From an uncultured Christensenellaceae bacterium (GTDB lineage Bacteria; Bacillota; Clostridia; Christensenellales; UBA3700), in NCBI GenBank assembly GCA_944380285.1, contig CALWGZ010000014.1, positions 1-43,184 of the forward strand: a stretch of 43,184 nt of DNA, read 5' to 3'. Position 1 is the stretch's first letter, and the number at the start of each line of letters is the position of its first letter. Below are positions 30,405-39,331 of this stretch, piece by piece. Below the pieces are notes generated by a model. That model was given only the letters and a program-made list of their open reading frames with translations, made no database searches and was not told the origin of the DNA. The translations under genes and the position numbers were made by a program.

Positions 30405-31310
30405 TCAGGGCAGAACGCACACATCCTCGATGAGTCCGTCTTTGACGGCAAAGGAGACGCGGCGGGCGCGGCAATATCCGTTCAAACCGTCGGCGAGGCA
30501 GAACACGCCGCGGCGGCAGCCGCAAAAGTCGTCGTCGAAGACGCGTTCGAACGCGCCTATCGTCCCGTCGACGTCCGCGCGGCAGAGCGGGGAGATCAGA
30601 GCGCTGCGCTCGGGGTCGCGGTAGAACAGTTTTTCGAGGTACAGTCTGCCGATCAGACCGTCGGGGTAGCGGTGGCGGCTGCGGTGAGAGAACTCGCGGG
30701 ATGTCTCGCAAAACGCGCCGTTCCTGAAAGAAAAGCGGCGCACGATCGTGCTGTCCAGCATTCCTCCGACGAAGTCGGTCGCGACGATCTCCTTGTCGCA
30801 AAACTCGATCTTGTCGGCGGTCAGCGCGAGTAGCGGCGCATAGTCGCCGCAAAAGAAGAGCACCGCACAAAATGTCTTTTCGCCGACCGCGGTGACGCGG
30901 ATCAGGTCTCCGCCGCCGACGCGTGCGCACGAAGCGGTCGCCTCTTTTGCGGCGAGCGGGCAGGTCAGAGCGTGATATTCGCCGTCCGTCTCCACTGTCA
31001 GCGGCGCATTTTCGGCGCGGCGGAGGGTGACGAGGTGGCGTTTGGAGCCGGCGCATTCGCATTGGAGAGGCTTTGCATACGGATCGGGGAGCGAAGGCGG
31101 CGAGAGCGACAGCAGCAAATGACCGTTGCAAAAGTCGGTGACGGACAGCCCGTCCGTCTGCGGCGACGCGGGGTCGACGATGACGGTGACGGGCACTCCG
31201 CCGTGCTTTGCGCCGCACAGCGCAAACGGTCTGTCGCGTTCGAACGCGTCGGGCGCGGGCGCTCCGTCTACGGTATAGATGCAGTTGCGGTCGAGATGAA
31301 ACGTCGCCAT
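30405..31310 (-). CDS. Cysteine-rich protein of unknown function
   Basis: A 301-residue protein with no signal peptide, membrane segment or family that I recognise. It is notably rich in cysteine (more than fifteen, spread along the chain, including C-E-C and F-C-G-C) and in alternating hydrophobic/polar stretches suggesting beta structure. The ATG at 31310 lies 8 bases after TATAAT (or 6 after TAATAT) on the minus strand with no Shine-Dalgarno sequence, so the mRNA is probably leaderless. It reads leftward behind the lipoprotein gene but is separated from it by a terminator. Cytoplasmic location is inferred from the free cysteines. Confidence 0.6.
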   Translation of the reverse strand: MATFHLDRNCIYTVDGAPAPDAFERDRPFALCGAKHGGVPVTVIVDPASPQTDGLSVTDFCNGHLLLSLSPPSLPDPYAKPLQCECAGSKRHLVTLRRAENAPLTVETDGEYHALTCPLAAKEATASCARVGGGDLIRVTAVGEKTFCAVLFFCGDYAPLLALTADKIEFCDKEIVATDFVGGMLDSTIVRRFSFRNGAFCETSREFSHRSRHRYPDGLIGRLYLEKLFYRDPERSALISPLCRADVDGTIGAFERVFDDDFCGCRRGVFCLADGLNGYCRARRVSFAVKDGLIEDVCVLP

Positions 31311-31316
31311 ATCACG

Positions 31317-31324
31317 ATATTATA
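31317..31324 (-). promoter_or_regulatory. -10 box just before the ATG (leaderless candidate)
   Basis: On the minus strand TATAAT covers 31324-31319, overlapped by TAATAT at 31322-31317. The ATG is at 31310. A weak -35 (TTCATA, 31347-31342) is 17 bp upstream. Confidence 0.5.
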
Positions 31325-31345
31325 TGGCGCAAAAGCGAGGATATG

Positions 31346-31371
31346 AAAAAGGCGCGCCGATTGGGCGCGCC
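31346..31371 (-). terminator. Terminator of the lipoprotein gene
   Basis: On the minus strand GGCGCGCC (31371-31364), loop, GGCGCGCC (31358-31351), then TTTTT. Confidence 0.85.
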
Positions 31372-31387
31372 GCATTTGTCGTTGCCG

Positions 31388-32266
31388 TCAGGCGGGGATG
31401 ACGTCGGAGACCGTCTTCAACGTGTAGGTGGTCGAGCCTTCGACGATCTTGACGATCATATGCGCGATCTTTGTGCCGTTCTCGAGCGCATAGTCATCGT
31501 TGGCGACGCTGCACATCAGCGAGATGCCGCTGCCGGGGAAGGTGCGGTTGAGCTTGACGACCGCGGCGGTGCAGGCGATCGTCGGGGTGTCGCTGCCCTC
31601 GGCGACGGTGCCGCCCTCAAACGGCTCTTGTACGACGCCCGAGGCGAGCGAGACGGTGACAGACTCTTTGCTGCCTTGGATGAAGTTGGGCACCGAGAAG
31701 CTCAGCCCGGACGCGACGTCGGGCAGACATCTGACCAATTGATAGAGGAAGGTGTTGTCGATGTATGCGGAGGAATCGAACTCTCCGACGTCTATGCTGC
31801 CCTCGTAAGTTTGGGTGTTTTCGGTGTAGGAGAAGGTGCATTTTTCGTCCGCATAGCGCGCGGTATAGGACGTGCGCGTGCCGTGGTCGAGTTTTTCCTC
31901 GGCGCCGTAAACGGGTTTGATGTCGGGGGTGACGACGGAGTCGGTGTAGACGTAGTCGCCGTTTTCGAGATCGAGCTCGGAGCGGATGTGGTAGCACGGC
32001 TCTTCGTACGAGAAGCCGTCCAGCGACAGCTTTTCGCCGTGGTCGTAGCCCTTGACGGCGACGGTGTAGGTGCCTTTGACCGCGCCGGTCTCTTTCGGAG
32101 CGTATTCGACGTCATAGACGAAGTACTCTTCTACGTCCATATTTTCCCAGGGGCGGGAGTCGAGCAACAGTCTTTGAGTGGGCGTGCTCGAGCAGCCCGC
32201 GAAGGATGCGACGGCGATCGCCGCGACGGCGAGCACCGCGATCAGCAATGCGATTCTCTTTTTCAT
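31388..32266 (-). CDS. Predicted lipoprotein, unknown function
   Basis: A 292-residue protein with a lipoprotein signal peptide: M-K-K-R, a hydrophobic core, and the lipobox S-F-A-G-C with Cys near residue 23. The mature part is mostly predicted beta strand, rich in Tyr, Thr and charged residues, with no family that I recognise; it resembles the many substrate- or wall-binding lipoproteins of Clostridia. The start at 32266 is chosen because it gives a clean signal peptide; it lies six bases after a TATAAT box with no Shine-Dalgarno sequence. A TTG further upstream is inside that promoter. It is divergent from addB. Confidence 0.7.
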   Translation of the reverse strand: MKKRIALLIAVLAVAAIAVASFAGCSSTPTQRLLLDSRPWENMDVEEYFVYDVEYAPKETGAVKGTYTVAVKGYDHGEKLSLDGFSYEEPCYHIRSELDLENGDYVYTDSVVTPDIKPVYGAEEKLDHGTRTSYTARYADEKCTFSYTENTQTYEGSIDVGEFDSSAYIDNTFLYQLVRCLPDVASGLSFSVPNFIQGSKESVTVSLASGVVQEPFEGGTVAEGSDTPTIACTAAVVKLNRTFPGSGISLMCSVANDDYALENGTKIAHMIVKIVEGSTTYTLKTVSDVIPA

Positions 32267-32272
32267 AGCACT

Positions 32273-32300
32273 ATTATAACACAAACGCGCGCGATATCAA
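32273..32300 (-). promoter_or_regulatory. Promoter predicting a leaderless transcript (lipoprotein)
   Basis: On the minus strand TTGATA (32300-32295), 16 bp, TATAAT (32278-32273), six bases, then the ATG at 32266. Confidence 0.7.
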
Positions 32301-32362
32301 CCAAAAGAGAGGCACTTTTCGGCGAAGAGGTCAAAAGAAGGCGGCGATGTACCGAAAATGTA

Positions 32363-32392
32363 TTTACAACCGCGCGGCGTTTGGGGTAAAAT
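32363..32392 (+). promoter_or_regulatory. Promoter predicting a leaderless addBA transcript
   Basis: TTTACA (32363-32368), 18 bp, TAAAAT (32387-32392), six bases, then the ATG at 32399. No Shine-Dalgarno sequence lies in front of addB. Confidence 0.65.
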
Positions 32393-32398
32393 GTAGAT

Positions 32399-35300
32399 AT
32401 GGTACAGTTTTTCGTGACCGACACTTTGGACTGCTCGGCGGTCATCGGCGCTATCAAACGCAGCCGTGGGGAGAGGCGGCAGATACTGCTCGTCCCCGAT
32501 CGATTCATGCTGCATTACGAAAAGGCGGTGATGGAAGGGCTGGGCGAGAGCGCGTGTTTCGACGTCGAGGTCGTCAGCTTCGCGCGGCTTGCGAGCAAGG
32601 TGCTCGGCTTGACGGGCGAGAACTTTCTGTCGCCGCAGGGCGCGGTAATGCTGCTGCGCAAGGTGATAGAGGAAAAGAAGAACGAGCTCGTCTGTTTCCG
32701 CGCGTCGTACGGCAACGTCAACTTTGCGTCCGAAGTGTATGCGGTCATCTCTCAGATCCGCAACAGCGGCGTGTCGACCGAGATGATAAGCGAGGCGATC
32801 TCTTCGCTTCCGACAAAGGTGGTCAACAAGTCAAAGGACATACTCTTGCTCTATCGCGGCTACGTCGAGGCATTGCGCGACGGGCTTGTCGACGGCACGT
32901 CCAAACTTGCCGCTCTCGTCGAGGCGATAGAGCGCGACGGGCTGGAAGACGCGGACGTCTACGTTTCGGACTATCTCTATTTCACCGGCACCGAGCGCGA
33001 CGTGCTCGAGGCGATCTTCAAGCGCGCGCACTCGACGACGGTGTTTTTCGCGGGCGCGGCTGAAGGGGCGGAGAATGCGCGCATCTATCCTGCCGCGTGT
33101 CTCAATTCGCTGACGGACAGGGCGCGGCAGGCGGGATGTCTCGTCAAGGTGCACACTCTCGATCACGGGCTTTCGGGCGACAAAAAGATATTGCGCGAGC
33201 AGCTCTTCTCGTACAACGGCTTTGTCGCGCCGTCGGACGGATTTTTGCGGCTTTGGTCGTCGCCGGGCGCCGAGGAAGAGGTGGAGCGAGTCGCGCGCGA
33301 GATCAAGTACATGGTCGGGCGCGGCGCGCGCTATCGCGACTTCGCGGTCGTGTGCTGCGACGCCGAAGGCTATCTACCGGTGATATCGCGCGTGTTCGCG
33401 CGCTGCGGGATAGCGTGTTTTGCCGACCGCAAGCGCAAGCTGTCCGCGCAGGCGGCGCCGCGGCTCGTGCTGTCCGCGATGAGGGCTGTCGCCAAGGGGT
33501 TCCGCAGGCGCGAGATCGTCGAGTTTTGCCGTTGCGGCATTTTGGGGCTTGACGGCGGCGACGTCGACGTCTTCGAGAATTTTATGGTCAGATACGGCAT
33601 CGACGGTTTTTCGCCGACCAAGGCGTTTGCCGTCGGCAGAGAGAGCGACCCCGACTACGCGACCGCCGAGGCTGTGCGCGCAAAGGCGGCGGCATATCTT
33701 TCGGTGTTCGCGGACGGGACGAGCGAGGTGCGCGAGTTCGCACGGCAGATCGACGAGTTCATGAAATCGTGCGATTTTGACGCAAAAACGAATACATATG
33801 CCGCAAAACTTGCCGCGCTCGACGATCCGGCGGAGCTTTCCTGTCTCAAACAGGGCGTAGAAAAGTTCAAGGGATTGGTCGACCAAAGCGTGAGGCTGAT
33901 GGGCGGCTGCAAGATGACCCTTTTCGAATACCACAACATCTTGGCGGGCGCCGCCGCGGGTGAGAGCATCTCGATGATCCCTCTGTCGGCGGACAGCGTC
34001 TTTGTCGGCGAGTCGCGCGAGAGCAGGTACGACAACGTCAAATACATGTATGTCGTCGGAGCCCTTGCGGGCAAATTGCCTCCCGAGCACGGCGAGGGCG
34101 GGATCTTCGCGACCAAGGAGAGCCGCGAGTGGAGCAGGGCTGGGCTTGACGTCGAGCCGGATGCCGCGGCGCAAAACAACGCCGAGCGGCTCAACACGCT
34201 GATGTTCATGCTCAAACCGACCGAGCGGCTCACCGTGTCCTATCCGCAATACGGCGGGGACGGCAAGGCGAACGCGCCGTCCGCGCTGATAGGGCAGCTC
34301 ACCGAGATGTTCGCGCTGACGGTCGACGCGGCGAAGAGCGCGCCGACGAGTGCGGCGGAATACGCGTATATGTTTGCCGACCAAGGCGCGGCGCTGAGAG
34401 AGCTGTTGCTCTACAAGGCGAGGGTCGATGCGGGCTGCGCGCGCGACTTGACAGGCGCATACGACGCATTGTATGCGATCGCCTGCGAGCGCGAGGGCAA
34501 GGACAAGGTCGACAGGATGCTGTTCGCGCGAGAGGTCAAGAGCCGTCTCGATGTCGCCGCGGCGGGCGTGGAGCCTTGGCACGGCGGATACACGAGCGTC
34601 AGTCGGTTCGAAAAATATTTTGACTGTCCGTTCAAGTATTACATGGACTATGTGCTCGGCGTGCGCAGGCGCGACGAGGCGAAGATGCAATCGGACGAGA
34701 CGGGTACGATCATCCACGACGTGCTCGAACGCTATTTCCGTTCGCCCGACTACGACCCGGGGCGGCGCGAGGCGATCGTGGCGCGGGCGCAAAAGTGCGT
34801 GGACGACGCGCTTGCAGAAGAGGAGCACAGACGGCTGTCCGAGATCCCCGAGCTGCGCGGCGCGGTCAAGGAACTGCGCGGCAGATGCGTGTTTCTGATC
34901 GTGACGCTCGTCGAGCGCATGCGCAGCAGCGGATTCAAACCGTACGCATTGGAGCGCGCGTTCGGGTTCGACGACGCGACCCCGCCGATCGAGGTCGACC
35001 TCGGCGGCAAAAAGTTGAAGATACGCGGCGTCATCGACCGCGTCGACAGGTGCGGCGACGACGTGATCGTGCTCGACTACAAGTCCGCCGGCAGCGTCAA
35101 CTTCTCTCTGCCGCAAGTCTATTTCGGCGAGAGGATACAGCTGCCGATCTACATCCGCGCGATCGCCGGCGCCGAAAGTCTTTCGCCCGTCGGTATGTTC
35201 TATCTGCCGATGAAGAACGTCTACGTCAAGGACGACAGCGACGCGACGCGGTTTCGATATGTTGGTTTTATCAACACGGACAGGGAAATTCCGCAAGAGA

Positions 35301-35659
35301 TGGACGAAGGTTTTTTGCTCGACGAGCATGACGGTGAGCTCTTCCCCCTGTCCAAAAAATTGTCCGCGCCGGACAAGAACGGCGAGATCAAGACCGTCTA
35401 CAAGGGGATATCGGGACAGGGCACGGTCGTCGACGGCGAGACGTTCGACAAGCTGTGCGACTACGCGTACGATCTCGTACGCAAGGCGGCGGCGGAGATA
35501 GAGGGCGGCTACATGCTGCCCGTCGGCAGGAAGTGCGGATATTGCGATTACGGGCACATCTGCAACAAGGCTCGCGTCGACGCGGCGCGCACGACGACGG
35601 ACGCGAAGGGGCTTGAAAAGTATAAATATTTTGCCAAGGGCAAGGAGGGCGGACAATGA
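32399..35659 (+). CDS. addB: ATP-dependent helicase/nuclease subunit B
   Basis: A 1086-residue AddB, slightly shorter than most. The N-terminal helicase-like domain contains L-L-V-P-D-R-F (the counterpart of L-V-P-E-Q), but the usual Walker A sequence at the extreme N terminus is missing; the protein starts M-V-Q-F-F-V-T-D-T-L. The C-terminal nuclease has G-V-I-D-R-V-D and V-L-D-Y-K-S, and the iron-sulfur cysteines are present: one in D-C-P-F-K-Y-Y and three in K-C-G-Y-C-D-Y-G-H-I-C. AddAB resects double-strand breaks for RecA loading. It overlaps addA by four bases. Translation must start without a Shine-Dalgarno sequence if the promoter call is right. Confidence 0.92.
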   Translation: MVQFFVTDTLDCSAVIGAIKRSRGERRQILLVPDRFMLHYEKAVMEGLGESACFDVEVVSFARLASKVLGLTGENFLSPQGAVMLLRKVIEEKKNELVCFRASYGNVNFASEVYAVISQIRNSGVSTEMISEAISSLPTKVVNKSKDILLLYRGYVEALRDGLVDGTSKLAALVEAIERDGLEDADVYVSDYLYFTGTERDVLEAIFKRAHSTTVFFAGAAEGAENARIYPAACLNSLTDRARQAGCLVKVHTLDHGLSGDKKILREQLFSYNGFVAPSDGFLRLWSSPGAEEEVERVAREIKYMVGRGARYRDFAVVCCDAEGYLPVISRVFARCGIACFADRKRKLSAQAAPRLVLSAMRAVAKGFRRREIVEFCRCGILGLDGGDVDVFENFMVRYGIDGFSPTKAFAVGRESDPDYATAEAVRAKAAAYLSVFADGTSEVREFARQIDEFMKSCDFDAKTNTYAAKLAALDDPAELSCLKQGVEKFKGLVDQSVRLMGGCKMTLFEYHNILAGAAAGESISMIPLSADSVFVGESRESRYDNVKYMYVVGALAGKLPPEHGEGGIFATKESREWSRAGLDVEPDAAAQNNAERLNTLMFMLKPTERLTVSYPQYGGDGKANAPSALIGQLTEMFALTVDAAKSAPTSAAEYAYMFADQGAALRELLLYKARVDAGCARDLTGAYDALYAIACEREGKDKVDRMLFAREVKSRLDVAAAGVEPWHGGYTSVSRFEKYFDCPFKYYMDYVLGVRRRDEAKMQSDETGTIIHDVLERYFRSPDYDPGRREAIVARAQKCVDDALAEEEHRRLSEIPELRGAVKELRGRCVFLIVTLVERMRSSGFKPYALERAFGFDDATPPIEVDLGGKKLKIRGVIDRVDRCGDDVIVLDYKSAGSVNFSLPQVYFGERIQLPIYIRAIAGAESLSPVGMFYLPMKNVYVKDDSDATRFRYVGFINTDREIPQEMDEGFLLDEHDGELFPLSKKLSAPDKNGEIKTVYKGISGQGTVVDGETFDKLCDYAYDLVRKAAAEIEGGYMLPVGRKCGYCDYGHICNKARVDAARTTTDAKGLEKYKYFAKGKEGGQ

Positions 35660-38600
35660 GCGTCAAGGCAAAGGGCGACAAGTGGAATGACGAACAGCGC
35701 GCCGCGATCGAGAGCGTCGATCGCAACACGATCGTGTCCGCGTCTGCGGGGTCGGGCAAGACCTCGGTGATGATCGAGCGCGTCGTCAGGCTGATCGAGA
35801 GCGGCGTGCCGGTCAAGAGGATAGTGATGCTCACGTTTTCGACGGCGGTCGCGGCGGAGCTTCGCGAGCGCATAGCGGCAGAGCTGATGGCGGCTTTGCG
35901 CGAAGAGGGGGCGGACAAGGACATGCTGCGCCGTCAGATCGACGACATCGCGATGGCGGACATAGGTACGGTGCACTCGTTTTGCGGCAATCTGATCAAG
36001 GAATTTTTTGAGCATGCGGGCGTCGATCCGTCCTATTCCATTTTGACCGACGACGAAAAGGAGGCGCTTTTGACGCGCGCGATAGGCGACGTGTTCGCCG
36101 ATTACGGCAAGCGCGCCGACGGCGAGATCGAGACGCTCAGGCTGTATTTCGGCGGCGAAGGCAATTTGGCTTCGGCGATACGCAGGGTGATGGCGTACGT
36201 CTGCGCTCAGCCCGACCGCGACGCTTGGCTCGAAAGGGCGTGCGACGACGTCGAGACGTCGGCGAAGGAGTTGGAGAGCATGCTCGGCGAGTTGCGTTCG
36301 CGTGCCGACGCGCTCGCAAAAAACGCCGAAGATGTCGAGTTGACGATCGCGGCGAGCGGCTACGACGAGGCGGACAGGGGGCTGTTTTCGGACATGAAGA
36401 CGGTCTGCGCGGCGCTTGCGACGTGCGAGGACTTGGAGGGCGTCTATGCGATGCGCACGTCGTTTTCGGTCAAGGCCAAGCGCGCGTGCAAGAGCACGTC
36501 CAAAAAACTTTCCGTCTATCCCGAGTACGTGCTCATCCGCGACAAGGGCGGCGAGTGCGTGGCTGAGTTCAACTCGCTTGTCGATGAAGTGTCGGCATTG
36601 ACCGCGTGTTCGCCCGACGAGTGGGCGCAGAGGGAGGGCAACGCCTGCCGCTATGCGCACAAACTGTGCGAGGCGGTGGGGGCGGTGATCGCCAAATACG
36701 CCGAGTACAAGCGCGAGGACAACAAGTTCGACTTTGACGATCTCGAATACTACGCGATCAAGATCTTGGACGATCCCGAGGCGCGCGAAGAGATCAGGTC
36801 GCGTTACGACTATGTCTGCATCGACGAATATCAGGACACAAACTATGTGCAGGAGCACATCTTGCGCGCGATCGGCAGGGGAGACAACACCTTTATGGTC
36901 GGGGACCCCAAGCAGAGCATCTATCGGTTCCGTCTGACCGAGGTCGGCATTTTCGTCGACAAATTCGACGACTACGCCGCTCATCCCGACAGGGGCGCGG
37001 CGCTCAAACTCAACGGCAACTATCGCAGCGACCCGCGCATTTTGGAGTTTGTCAACAGCATGTTCAAGCGGCTGATGACCAAGGACAGAGGGGGGATAGA
37101 CTACGAGCGTACGTCCATGCTCAAAGCGGGGCTCGAACAATGCGGCGAGGGCGAGGCGGTCAAGATCTTGCTCTATCCGCGCGGCGACACGCGCAAGGGG
37201 TTTGCGTACGAGCCGGACGACGGGATATACAGCGTCGCCGAGGACTGCGCGGTGCCCAAGGTGGGCGAGACGCGCGCCGAGGCGCTCGGCATCGTCGAAG
37301 AGATAAAGGCGTTGGTCGGCAATTTGGACATCCCGGTCAAGGGCGAGGCGTCGACGCGCAAGGCGGGGTACGGCGACATCGCGGTGTTGTGCGAAAAGCG
37401 CACCGACCGAGTGTACGAGATCGCCGAGACGCTCGCGGACGCCGGCATCCCCACCGACTGCACGCTGCTGGAGAAGGAGAGCGAAAGCGAGTCTGTCGAA
37501 AGGCTTTTGGACATGTTCGCGGCGATCGACAATCCGCGCCGTGACTTCAAGCTGATCTCGGCGGCGCTGTCGCCGTTCGGCGGCTTTTCGCACGAAGAGG
37601 CGGCGGCGGTGCGCGCGGCGTTCCGCAAGGAGAAGTTTTGGTACGAGGCGGCATATCGCTACCGCGCCGAAAAGCAGGACGCGCTCGCGCAAAAGCTGAA
37701 CGACTTTTTCGTACGGCTCGACCGTTACAGGCTGTTCGTCTGTCAAAACGACGTCGCCGCGCTCGCGGACAAACTGATCGCCGACTTCGACTACGACAAG
37801 TACGTCGCCGTTGCCGACGGCGAGGCAGAGGCGGCGATGCTGACGGCTTTCGTCGACTCGCTGAGGGGCAAGTCGTACGCGGCGACGTTGCAGAGCGCGC
37901 TCGCCTATTTTGACGAGAACTCGCACAAGTCGCCGTCGGTACAGGGCGCGGCGGAGACGGACTGCGTGCGCTTTTTGACGGTACACAAGAGCAAGGGGCT
38001 GGAGTTCCCGATCGTGTTCGCCGTCTGCTGCGATTCGGGCTACCGCAGCGACACTTCCGACATCAGGCTCGACCGCGACGGCGGCATAGCTCTGCGCTCG
38101 CCCGATCCTGTGGGCAGGGTCAAGTACGACACGCTCAAATTTTTGGCGCTGTCGCGCAAGGACGAGAGGGAGAATTTGGACGAGAAGCTGCGCCTTCTCT
38201 ACGTTGCCTACACGCGTGCAAAAGTGCGTTTGGTGATCACGGGCACCAAAAATAAGAATTTCCCGGAGGGCAAGACGAGCCGCAGGAGCGCGCTTGCATG
38301 CATCGACGAAGTGTGTTCGGCGGATCCCGAATTTTTCAACAGGTACGTCGAGATACGCGACGCCGGCTACAAGGCGGAAGAGGGAGAGGGCGAGGCGGTA
38401 AAGGAGTTGTTCTCGACGCCCGACCCCAAAGTGTTGAACAAGATGAAGGAGCGTTTGACCGCGCGCTATCCGCACGAGGACAGCGTGCGCGTCGCGCTCA
38501 AACACACGGTCACCGAACTCAACGAGGTCGAGGGCGAGCCGGCTGCGGAGATGTTTGCCGAATCGCCCGATGCGGCATGGTTCGGCGGTGAGACCGCCGC

Positions 38601-39087
38601 GCGCGGCACCGCCTATCACAAGGCGCTCGAGCGGATAGACTATGAGTTATCGGACGTCGGCTCGATCGCGGAGGCGCTCGACGCGATGTGCGGCGAGGGG
38701 CACCTCACGCTCGCCGAGCGCGAAGAGATAGATCCGTCCGTCATCCTCGGCTGTCTGTCGAGCGAGCTGATGGGGCTTGCCCGCCGCAGCGAGCATATGC
38801 GCGAAAAGCAATTCATGCTCTGTCTGCCGGCGAACGAGCTCTTGGATACGACCGCAAACGACAACGTCTTGGTGCAGGGCACGATCGACTTGATAATATT
38901 CGACAAAGAGGGCGGGCGCACGCTGCTCGTCGACTTCAAGAAGAGCAACAGCCCCGCGGCGGCGCTCAAAGCGCGCTACTCGCGCCAGCTCGACCTCTAC
39001 GCCTACGCGATAGAACACGGCATGGGGCTCAAGGTGGACAAAAAGCTGCTCTACGTCCTCGGCAGAGACGAAGTGATCGAGATGTGA
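35656..39087 (+). CDS. addA: ATP-dependent helicase/nuclease subunit A
   Basis: A 1143-residue UvrD-type helicase with a C-terminal nuclease. The Q-motif region W-N-D-E-Q-R-A-A-I is followed by Walker A S-A-S-A-G-S-G-K-T near residue 33; motif II is I-D-E-Y-Q-D-T-N near residue 395; G-D-P-K-Q-S-I-Y-R-F-R and T-V-H-K-S-K-G-L-E-F are further helicase motifs. The C-terminal nuclease shows G-T-I-D-L-I-I and L-L-V-D-F-K-K-S. AddA is the motor and one of two nucleases of AddAB. The ATG overlaps the addB stop (ATGA), a sign of coupled translation. Length is close to the family average. Confidence 0.96.
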   Translation: MSVKAKGDKWNDEQRAAIESVDRNTIVSASAGSGKTSVMIERVVRLIESGVPVKRIVMLTFSTAVAAELRERIAAELMAALREEGADKDMLRRQIDDIAMADIGTVHSFCGNLIKEFFEHAGVDPSYSILTDDEKEALLTRAIGDVFADYGKRADGEIETLRLYFGGEGNLASAIRRVMAYVCAQPDRDAWLERACDDVETSAKELESMLGELRSRADALAKNAEDVELTIAASGYDEADRGLFSDMKTVCAALATCEDLEGVYAMRTSFSVKAKRACKSTSKKLSVYPEYVLIRDKGGECVAEFNSLVDEVSALTACSPDEWAQREGNACRYAHKLCEAVGAVIAKYAEYKREDNKFDFDDLEYYAIKILDDPEAREEIRSRYDYVCIDEYQDTNYVQEHILRAIGRGDNTFMVGDPKQSIYRFRLTEVGIFVDKFDDYAAHPDRGAALKLNGNYRSDPRILEFVNSMFKRLMTKDRGGIDYERTSMLKAGLEQCGEGEAVKILLYPRGDTRKGFAYEPDDGIYSVAEDCAVPKVGETRAEALGIVEEIKALVGNLDIPVKGEASTRKAGYGDIAVLCEKRTDRVYEIAETLADAGIPTDCTLLEKESESESVERLLDMFAAIDNPRRDFKLISAALSPFGGFSHEEAAAVRAAFRKEKFWYEAAYRYRAEKQDALAQKLNDFFVRLDRYRLFVCQNDVAALADKLIADFDYDKYVAVADGEAEAAMLTAFVDSLRGKSYAATLQSALAYFDENSHKSPSVQGAAETDCVRFLTVHKSKGLEFPIVFAVCCDSGYRSDTSDIRLDRDGGIALRSPDPVGRVKYDTLKFLALSRKDERENLDEKLRLLYVAYTRAKVRLVITGTKNKNFPEGKTSRRSALACIDEVCSADPEFFNRYVEIRDAGYKAEEGEGEAVKELFSTPDPKVLNKMKERLTARYPHEDSVRVALKHTVTELNEVEGEPAAEMFAESPDAAWFGGETAARGTAYHKALERIDYELSDVGSIAEALDAMCGEGHLTLAEREEIDPSVILGCLSSELMGLARRSEHMREKQFMLCLPANELLDTTANDNVLVQGTIDLIIFDKEGGRTLLVDFKKSNSPAAALKARYSRQLDLYAYAIEHGMGLKVDKKLLYVLGRDEVIEM

Positions 39088-39100
39088 CGCAAAAGCGGGC

Positions 39101-39160
39101 AAAACGCCATACGCCGTAAGCGTTTTTTGATATACGCGCCCTCTGAGCGGGGCGCGTTTT
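39101..39160 (+). terminator. Two terminators in tandem after addA
   Basis: AAAACGC (39101-39107) pairs with GCGTTTT (39120-39126), with T to 39128. Then ACGCGCCC (39134-39141) pairs with GGGCGCGT (39150-39157), followed by TTTT. Confidence 0.8.
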
Positions 39161-39180
39161 CATCACTGTCTGCTATCTTT

Positions 39181-39300
39181 ATCTTGCGTTTTTCCCATTT
39201 TCAAGGCAAATCTATCTTGCGTTTTTCCTATTTTTCCGGCAAATTTATCTTGCGCTTTTCTTATTTTTTGAGCAAATTTATCTTGCGCTTTTTCCGTTTG
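39181..39300. repeat. 33-bp tandem repeat, about 3.6 copies, upstream of ATPase copy 2
   Basis: ATCTTGCG recurs at 39181, 39214, 39247 and 39280, an exact 33-bp period. The unit has a pyrimidine-rich block (TTTTTCCYATTTTY) and GGCAAATTT. The last, partial copy supplies the -35 box of the ATPase promoter. There are no spacers, so it is not CRISPR. A shared layout, CCCATTT then GGC then AAAT, links it loosely to the 23-bp repeat at 28683. Confidence 0.9.
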
Positions 39301-39311
39301 CATGCTATAAT
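39283..39311 (+). promoter_or_regulatory. Promoter of ATPase copy 2, overlapping the repeat array
   Basis: TTGCGC (39283-39288), 17 bp, TGC-TATAAT (39306-39311, extended -10). The -35 box is the conserved TTGCG of the last repeat unit. Confidence 0.75.
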
Positions 39312-39331
39312 CAAAGCAAGGCGGAGGGAAT

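Noticed and set aside
35548..38619. 1023-residue reading frame on the minus strand
   Set aside because: Antisense shadow of addA; the sense strand carries all helicase and nuclease motifs.
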